Part shown: positions 12,568-15,827 of the stretch, piece by piece
How the letters are laid out: each line of letters begins with the position of its first letter
Numbering within the stretch: position 1 is the stretch's first letter
Assembly (NCBI GenBank): GCA_002449635.1
Contig: DJXF01000041.1
Coordinates: 11,049-26,875, forward strand
DNA: 15,827 bases
From: Clostridiales bacterium UBA7011
GTDB taxonomy: Bacteria; Bacillota; Clostridia; Oscillospirales; Butyricicoccaceae
Direction of reading: 5' to 3'
Program-made: the position numbers and the translations under genes
The notes under the pieces: model-generated
Database searches by the model: none
What the model was told of the DNA's origin: nothing
The model's input: only the letters and a program-made list of their open reading frames with translations

Positions 12568-12963
12568 ATGAAATTCTTGGGAAATGTGCTGTGGTTTCTG
12601 TGCGGCGGCGCGCTGGCAGGCCTGAGCTGGTGGCTGGCAGGCGTGCTGTGGTGCGTGACCATCGTCGGCATTCCGGTCGGTGTGCAGTGCTTTAAGTTCG
12701 CAGGCATGAGCTTTTTCCCGTTCGGACGGGACATCGTCTACGGCGGCGGGGCATTTTCCCTGCTCGTCAATGTCATCTGGCTGCTCGTCTCGGGCATTCC
12801 GCTCGCACTTGAGCATCTCGTGCTGGGCGGCCTGCTTTGCGTCAGCATCATCGGCATTCCGTTCGGCATGCAGCATTTTAAGCTCGCAAAGCTGGCGCTC
12901 ATGCCGTTTGGCGCGCGTGTCGTGCCGGTATCATACATAACTGGAGTGAAAACTATATGGTAA
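12568..12963 (+). CDS. yccF: YccF-domain inner membrane protein
   Basis: This is a 131-residue membrane protein of unknown function. It has two copies of the YccF unit: WCVTIVGIPVGVQCFKFAGM then FFPFGRDIV (about 28-57), and LCVSIIGIPFGMQHFKLAKL then LMPFGARVV (about 91-119). Each unit is preceded by a hydrophobic segment. The internal duplication and length match the family. A TAGGAGTG ribosome site lies about 9 nt before the ATG. The stop overlaps the start of the deformylase gene by 7 nt, so the three genes yccF, deformylase and DUF4186 form one transcription unit. The family has no agreed function; two short repeat units in the membrane may form a channel-like or scaffold assembly, which is a guess. 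Confidence 0.92.
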   Translation: MKFLGNVLWFLCGGALAGLSWWLAGVLWCVTIVGIPVGVQCFKFAGMSFFPFGRDIVYGGGAFSLLVNVIWLLVSGIPLALEHLVLGGLLCVSIIGIPFGMQHFKLAKLALMPFGARVVPVSYITGVKTIW

Positions 12964-13367
12964 AACCCATTCAGAAGGATATCTTTTTCTTACAGCAGAA
13001 ATCGGATCCCGCGACCCCTGCGGACGCGGCGGTCATCCGGGACCTGCTGGATACGCTGCAGGCATACCGCGAGGAGTGTGTCGGCATGGCGGCCAACATG
13101 ATCGGCGTGAGAAAGCGCATCATTGCCGTCAACCTCGGCCTGACCGCTCTGGCAATGGTCAATCCGGTCATTGTGCAGCGCGAACAGCCGTATGAGACGG
13201 AGGAGGGCTGTCTGTGCCTGACCGGCCAGCGCAGGACGACGCGCTGCCGCACGATTGAGGTGGAGTATCAGGATCAGAACTTTCAGCCGCACAGGCAGCG
13301 GTTTACCGGCTGGACAGCGGAAATTATCCAGCATGAGATTGACCACTGTGACGGCGTGCTCATCTGA
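12957..13367 (+). CDS. def: Divergent peptide deformylase
   Basis: Peptide deformylase removes the N-formyl group from nascent proteins using a Cys/His/His-bound metal. The 136-residue protein is short for the family. Motif 2 is EEGCLCL (metal ligand Cys85; the usual form is EGCLS). Motif 3 is QHEIDHCDG (His126, catalytic Glu127, His130). Motif 1 reads CVGMAANMIG instead of GxGLAAxQ, so Met48 stands where the oxyanion-stabilising Gln normally is, and Cys41 replaces Gly. From memory, a short clostridial deformylase subgroup shares CVGMAANMIG, so this looks inherited rather than damaged. Activity is uncertain. A GGAGTGA ribosome site lies upstream. It overlaps yccF by 7 nt and is followed closely by a DUF4186 gene. 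No fmt gene is nearby. Confidence 0.88.
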   Translation: MVKPIQKDIFFLQQKSDPATPADAAVIRDLLDTLQAYREECVGMAANMIGVRKRIIAVNLGLTALAMVNPVIVQREQPYETEEGCLCLTGQRRTTRCRTIEVEYQDQNFQPHRQRFTGWTAEIIQHEIDHCDGVLI

Positions 13368-13380
13368 CCCGCGCGCATCG

Positions 13381-13758
13381 ATGACAGGCTCACAGGACGC
13401 GCGCTTTGCCGCGCTGTTTGACCGGCTGTCCCGGTCGAAATTTCGCAGCAGATTCCGCCTGCACGACAGAGAGCGGCAGTATGTGCGCGAAAAGGGCATG
13501 GCGGTCATCCGCAGCCATGCGGAGGATTTTGTCGCAAAACGTCTCGCTCCGGCTGTCATTGCGAATGACGGCAGGCAGACGCCGATGCGCGGCCATCCGG
13601 TTTTCCTCGCACAGCACGCGACCGCGTGCTGCTGCCGCGGCTGCCTGTACAAATGGCACCGCATTCCGCCCGGGCGCGCGCTGACACAGGCGGAGCAGCG
13701 ATATGTCACCGATGTCATCATGGCGTGGATCGAACGGCAGATGCGGGACGAATCTTGA
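13381..13758 (+). CDS. DUF4186 family protein
   Basis: The 125-residue protein matches the DUF4186 pattern as I know it: SKFRSRFRL, EKGMAVIRSHAEDFVAKRLA, then NDGRQTPMRGHPVFLAQHAT, CCCRGCLYKWHRIPPGR and VIMAWIERQM. The His plus clustered Cys (C-C-C-x2-C, with KWH after) suggests a metal or Fe-S site. No function is known to me. The start is uncertain. ATG 13381 gives the usual N-terminus but lacks a ribosome site. GTG 13348 would overlap the deformylase stop and add 11 residues. Either way translation probably depends on the gene before it. A strong terminator follows 8 nt after the stop. Confidence 0.87.
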   Translation: MTGSQDARFAALFDRLSRSKFRSRFRLHDRERQYVREKGMAVIRSHAEDFVAKRLAPAVIANDGRQTPMRGHPVFLAQHATACCCRGCLYKWHRIPPGRALTQAEQRYVTDVIMAWIERQMRDES

Positions 13759-13766
13759 AGGACCAG

Positions 13767-13810
13767 CCGCTTTTCCGGCGCGATTTTGTGCGGAAAAGCG
13801 GTATTTTTTT
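13767..13810 (+). terminator. Strong intrinsic terminator after DUF4186 gene
   Basis: A perfect 11-bp stem CCGCTTTTCCG (13767-13777)/CGGAAAAGCGG (13791-13801), a 13-nt loop and TATTTTTTT separate the yccF operon from the metY leader. Confidence 0.92.
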
Positions 13811-13882
13811 GCTTTTTTACGCGGAAATGTGCCGGAGAATACGATTGCGGAAGCGCCCGCCTTTTCTTTCGAGAAAAACTTC

Positions 13883-13911
13883 TTGACAGCGCGGGGAAAA
13901 CATGGTAACCT
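13883..13911 (+). promoter_or_regulatory. metY promoter
   Basis: A perfect -35 TTGACA (13883-13888), a 17-nt spacer and TAACCT (13906-13911) preceded by TGG form a promoter with a poor -10 hexamer but an extended -10. The predicted start is near 13918, giving a leader of about 160 nt before metY. Confidence 0.6.
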
Positions 13912-13924
13912 GTATTCAATCAAT

Positions 13925-13949
13925 AAAACCTAGTTAATAAATGGGTATT
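13925..13949. promoter_or_regulatory. Candidate operator (near-palindrome) in the metY leader
   Basis: AAAACC (13925-13930) and GGTATT (13944-13949) are near-perfect inverted arms. The 19-bp core from 13928 to 13946 is also largely self-complementary (ACCTAGTTA...ATGGGT). It is AT-rich and sits just after the predicted transcript start, where a dimeric repressor would block transcription. The Rrf2 protein in this window is a candidate ligand, without direct evidence. Confidence 0.45.
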
Positions 13950-13970
13950 GTATGAAATTGGAGAACCACC

Positions 13971-14033
13971 ATGAAAATCAGTATTTTTACGATCGGGCGT
14001 TATTCCTCCTGCGGGCGAATGTGCCGATGTTAA
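13971..14033 (+). CDS. Cys-containing leader peptide upstream of metY
   Basis: This is a 20-codon ORF, ATG to TAA, encoding a peptide that starts MKISIFTIGRY and ends SSCGRMCRC. It has three Cys codons (14010 TGC, 14022 TGC, 14028 TGT), the last being the final sense codon. A proper ribosome site GGAG (13960-13963) lies 7 nt before the ATG. It sits entirely in the leader between the promoter and metY, a sulfide-assimilating enzyme, and ends 43 nt before the metY ATG. Short Cys-containing leader ORFs that control sulfur genes by ribosome stalling are described in mycobacteria. A similar attenuation role here is an inference. It is too short for standard gene calling, and chance cannot be ruled out without homologues. 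Confidence 0.65.
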   Translation: MKISIFTIGRYSSCGRMCRC

Positions 14034-14068
14034 CAGTACGAGAAAGCCGACACATTTTGGAAAAGGAG
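14006..14068 (+). promoter_or_regulatory. Possible attenuator / ribosome-site sequestering region of metY
   Basis: Two pairings are possible. GAATGTGCCG (14017-14026) pairs with CGACACATTT (14048-14057), giving nine pairs with one mismatch; this covers the second Cys codon of the leader ORF. CTCCT (14006-14010), touching the first Cys codon, is complementary to AGGAG (14064-14068) of the metY ribosome site. There is no classic terminator T-tract. Control of metY translation is therefore more plausible than transcription attenuation. Confidence 0.35.
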
Positions 14069-14076
14069 AACAGATC

Positions 14077-15366
14077 ATGAGCAGCAGAACCTTTCATTTT
14101 GAGACCTTACAGCTTCACGCAGGACAGGAGCAGGCCGACCCCGCCACCGATGCGCGTGCCGTGCCGATTTACCAGACGACATCCTATGTGTTCCGCAACA
14201 GCGACCACGCGCAGGCGCGCTTCGGCCTGAGCGACGCGGGCAACATTTACGGCAGACTGACCAACCCGACGGAGGATGTGTTCGAAAAGCGCGTGGCGGC
14301 GCTTGAGGGCGGCGCTTCCGCACTCGCAGTGGCATCCGGCGCAGCCGCGCTGAGCTATACCTTCAAGACGCTGGCGCAGAACGGAGACAACATCGTTGCG
14401 GCCAAGACCATTTACGGCGGAACATACAATTATCTCGCGCATACGCTGCCAAAGGACGGCGTTGTGACAAGGTTTGTCGATCCGGACGAGGTGCAGAATT
14501 TCGCGGATGCCATGGATGAGCACACCAAGGCGGTGTTCTTTGAAACGCTGGGCAATCCCAATTCCAACCTGACCGACATTCAGGCGGTCGCCGATCTCGC
14601 ACATGCACACGGCGTTCCGGTGGTCATCGATTCCACCTTTGCAACCCCGTACCTGCTGCGCCCGATCGAATACGGTGCGGATATCGTGGTTCATTCCGCG
14701 ACCAAGTTCATCGGCGGTCACGGCACGACGCTCGGCGGCGTGATTGTCGAGAGCGGCACGTTTGACTGGAAGGCATCCGGCCGGTTTGCGTCACTGGTTG
14801 ACCCCGACCCGAGCTATCACGGCATCAGCTTTGTCGACGTGTGCGGTCCGGCGGCGTTTACGACAAAAATCCGCGCGATTTTGCTGCGCGACACCGGCGC
14901 GACGCTCTCGCCGTTCAACGCATTCCTGCTGCTGCAGGGTCTGGAGACACTGTCACTGCGCGTCGAGCGCCATGTGGAAAACACGAAAAAGGTGCTCGAA
15001 TATCTGCAAAAGCAGCCGCTGGTCGAGTCGATTGCACATCCGTCCCTCGACCCGAAGTATCAGGAGCTGTATCAGCGCTATTTTCCGAACGGCGCCGGCT
15101 CCATTTTCACCTTCCGCATCAAGGGCGGCGAAAAGGAAGCGAAGAAGTTTATTGATTCGCTGCAGATTTTCTCCATTCTCGCCAATGTGGCGGACGTCAA
15201 GTCTCTGGTCATTCATCCGGCGACCACGACCCACAGCCAGTGCACACAGGCAGAGCTGGAGGATCAGGGCATTTATCCGAACACCATCCGCCTGTCCATC
15301 GGCACGGAGCATATTGAGGATATTCTCTGGGATCTGGATCAGGCATTCCAGAAGGTTGAAGCGTGA
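14077..15366 (+). CDS. metY: O-acetylhomoserine sulfhydrylase (O-acetylhomoserine aminocarboxypropyltransferase)
   Basis: This PLP enzyme makes homocysteine from O-acetylhomoserine and sulfide, and in some bacteria also cysteine from O-acetylserine. The 429-residue length is typical of MetY. Landmarks are FHFETLQLHAGQEQADPATD, QTTSYVF, YGRLTNPTEDVFEKRVAALE, ASGAAAL, IYGGTYNYLAHTLPK, FFETLGNPN and VVIDSTFATPYLLRP. The PLP-binding Lys210 lies in VVHSATKFIGGHGT. The long FDWKASGRFASLVDPDPSYHG insert separates MetY from MetB/MetC. The ATG at 14077 has AAGGAG 8 nt upstream. It is preceded by a leader with a Cys-codon ORF and a candidate operator. cysK begins 42 nt after the stop, with its own likely promoter. 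Confidence 0.97.
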   Translation: MSSRTFHFETLQLHAGQEQADPATDARAVPIYQTTSYVFRNSDHAQARFGLSDAGNIYGRLTNPTEDVFEKRVAALEGGASALAVASGAAALSYTFKTLAQNGDNIVAAKTIYGGTYNYLAHTLPKDGVVTRFVDPDEVQNFADAMDEHTKAVFFETLGNPNSNLTDIQAVADLAHAHGVPVVIDSTFATPYLLRPIEYGADIVVHSATKFIGGHGTTLGGVIVESGTFDWKASGRFASLVDPDPSYHGISFVDVCGPAAFTTKIRAILLRDTGATLSPFNAFLLLQGLETLSLRVERHVENTKKVLEYLQKQPLVESIAHPSLDPKYQELYQRYFPNGAGSIFTFRIKGGEKEAKKFIDSLQIFSILANVADVKSLVIHPATTTHSQCTQAELEDQGIYPNTIRLSIGTEHIEDILWDLDQAFQKVEA

Positions 15367-15384
15367 GACAATTTAGGGTATACT
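15356..15384 (+). promoter_or_regulatory. cysK promoter
   Basis: TTGAAG (15356-15361), a 17-nt spacer and TATACT (15379-15384) form a promoter spanning the metY stop codon. The predicted start is near 15391, so the cysK leader would be under 20 nt with the AAGAGG ribosome site close to the 5' end. Readthrough from metY is also possible, as no terminator lies between them. Confidence 0.62.
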
Positions 15385-15408
15385 GGTAACAGGAAAAGAG
15401 GTTGCATT

Positions 15409-15827
15409 ATGTCTGTTAAAACGAGCATTACACAGCTGATCGGCGGCACACCGCTGCTCGAGCTTACCAATTACGAAAAGGAACAGGATCTTCAGGCGCA
15501 TGTGGTCGCCAAGCTGGAATACTTCAATCCGGCGGGAAGCATCAAGGACCGCGTGGCAAATGCCATGATCGCGGACGCGGAGAAGAAGGGCGTTCTCAAG
15601 CCGGGCGCGACGATCATCGAGCCGACCTCCGGCAATACCGGCATCGGTCTGGCCGCCGTCGGCACGGCAAAGGGATATCATGTCATTCTGACCATGCCGG
15701 AGACGATGAGCATCGAGCGCCGCAAGCTGGTCGCAGCCTACGGCGCGGAGGTCGTGCTGACCCCCGGCACGGCGGGCATGAAGGGCGCCATTGCCAAGGC
15801 GGAGGAGCTGGAGCAGAGCATTGACGG
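15409..15827 (+). CDS. cysK: Cysteine synthase A, N-terminal part (cut by window edge)
   Basis: CysK forms L-cysteine from O-acetylserine and sulfide with PLP. The visible 139 residues begin MSVKTSITQLIGGTPLLELT. They show AKLEYFNPAGSIKDRVANAM with the PLP-binding Lys, EPTSGNTGIGLAAVGTAKGY (substrate-binding loop) and MPETMSIERRKLVAAYGAEV. The family is about 305 residues, so over half lies outside. AAGAGG (15396-15401) is 7 nt before the ATG. It follows metY directly. With cysE and the Rrf2 gene in the same window, this makes a sulfur-assimilation neighbourhood. CysK and CysE form a regulatory complex in many bacteria; whether that holds here cannot be seen. Confidence 0.98.
   Translation, partial: MSVKTSITQLIGGTPLLELTNYEKEQDLQAHVVAKLEYFNPAGSIKDRVANAMIADAEKKGVLKPGATIIEPTSGNTGIGLAAVGTAKGYHVILTMPETMSIERRKLVAAYGAEVVLTPGTAGMKGAIAKAEELEQSID

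Noticed and set aside
1..15827. tRNA, rRNA, CRISPR array, IS element or prophage
   Set aside because: I looked for cloverleaf-like blocks, regularly spaced repeats, transposase motifs and terminal inverted repeats and saw none.

Overview
The window reads as ordinary chromosome from a GC-rich member of the Bacillota, most likely class Clostridia (Oscillospiraceae/Ruminococcaceae-like). This is an inference from strong GGAGG-type ribosome sites, sigma-A promoters with extended -10 elements, an Rrf2 regulator with Fe-S-type cysteines, a SpoIVFB-like protease, MEP-pathway isoprenoid genes and clostridial forms of peptide deformylase and serine acetyltransferase. I see no phage, IS element, CRISPR array, tRNA or rRNA.

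Layout. 1-323 (-): start of fhs, cut by the window edge. 677-1993 (+): a SEDS peptidoglycan polymerase (RodA/FtsW). 2046-2687 (-): a DUF5067-like lipoprotein that shares a bidirectional terminator with the SEDS gene. 2917-3351 (+): an Rrf2 regulator, convergent with cysE (3402-4325, -). 4468-5205 (+): tcdA. 5388-8641 (+): glgX overlapping mutY. 8760-9713 (+): ROK glucokinase. 9857-11189 (+): a small unrecognised membrane-protein ORF, a SpoIVFB-like M50 protease and a CarD-family regulator, followed by ispD and ispF (to 12423). 12568-13758 (+): yccF, a divergent peptide deformylase and a DUF4186 gene. 13883-15827 (+): metY behind a leader that encodes a Cys-containing 20-residue peptide, then cysK, cut by the window edge.

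Functional links. Sulfur assimilation is the main theme. CysE makes O-acetylserine, CysK and MetY incorporate sulfide, and the Rrf2 protein is a candidate CymR/IscR-like regulator. GlgX and glucokinase fit glycogen breakdown to glucose and glucose 6-phosphate. IspD and IspF are two MEP-pathway steps, and their coupling to a CarD-family gene recalls the mycobacterial carD-ispD-ispF order.

The most interesting element is the metY leader. It has a consensus -35, a near-palindromic candidate operator just after the predicted start site, a short ORF with its own ribosome site ending Cys-Arg-Cys-stop, and alternative pairings that could couple ribosome stalling at Cys codons to metY expression. Other points worth a look are the 68-residue ORF translationally coupled to the SpoIVFB-like gene, the deformylase with Met where the catalytic Gln is expected, and the recurrent TGGTATGAT-type extended -10.
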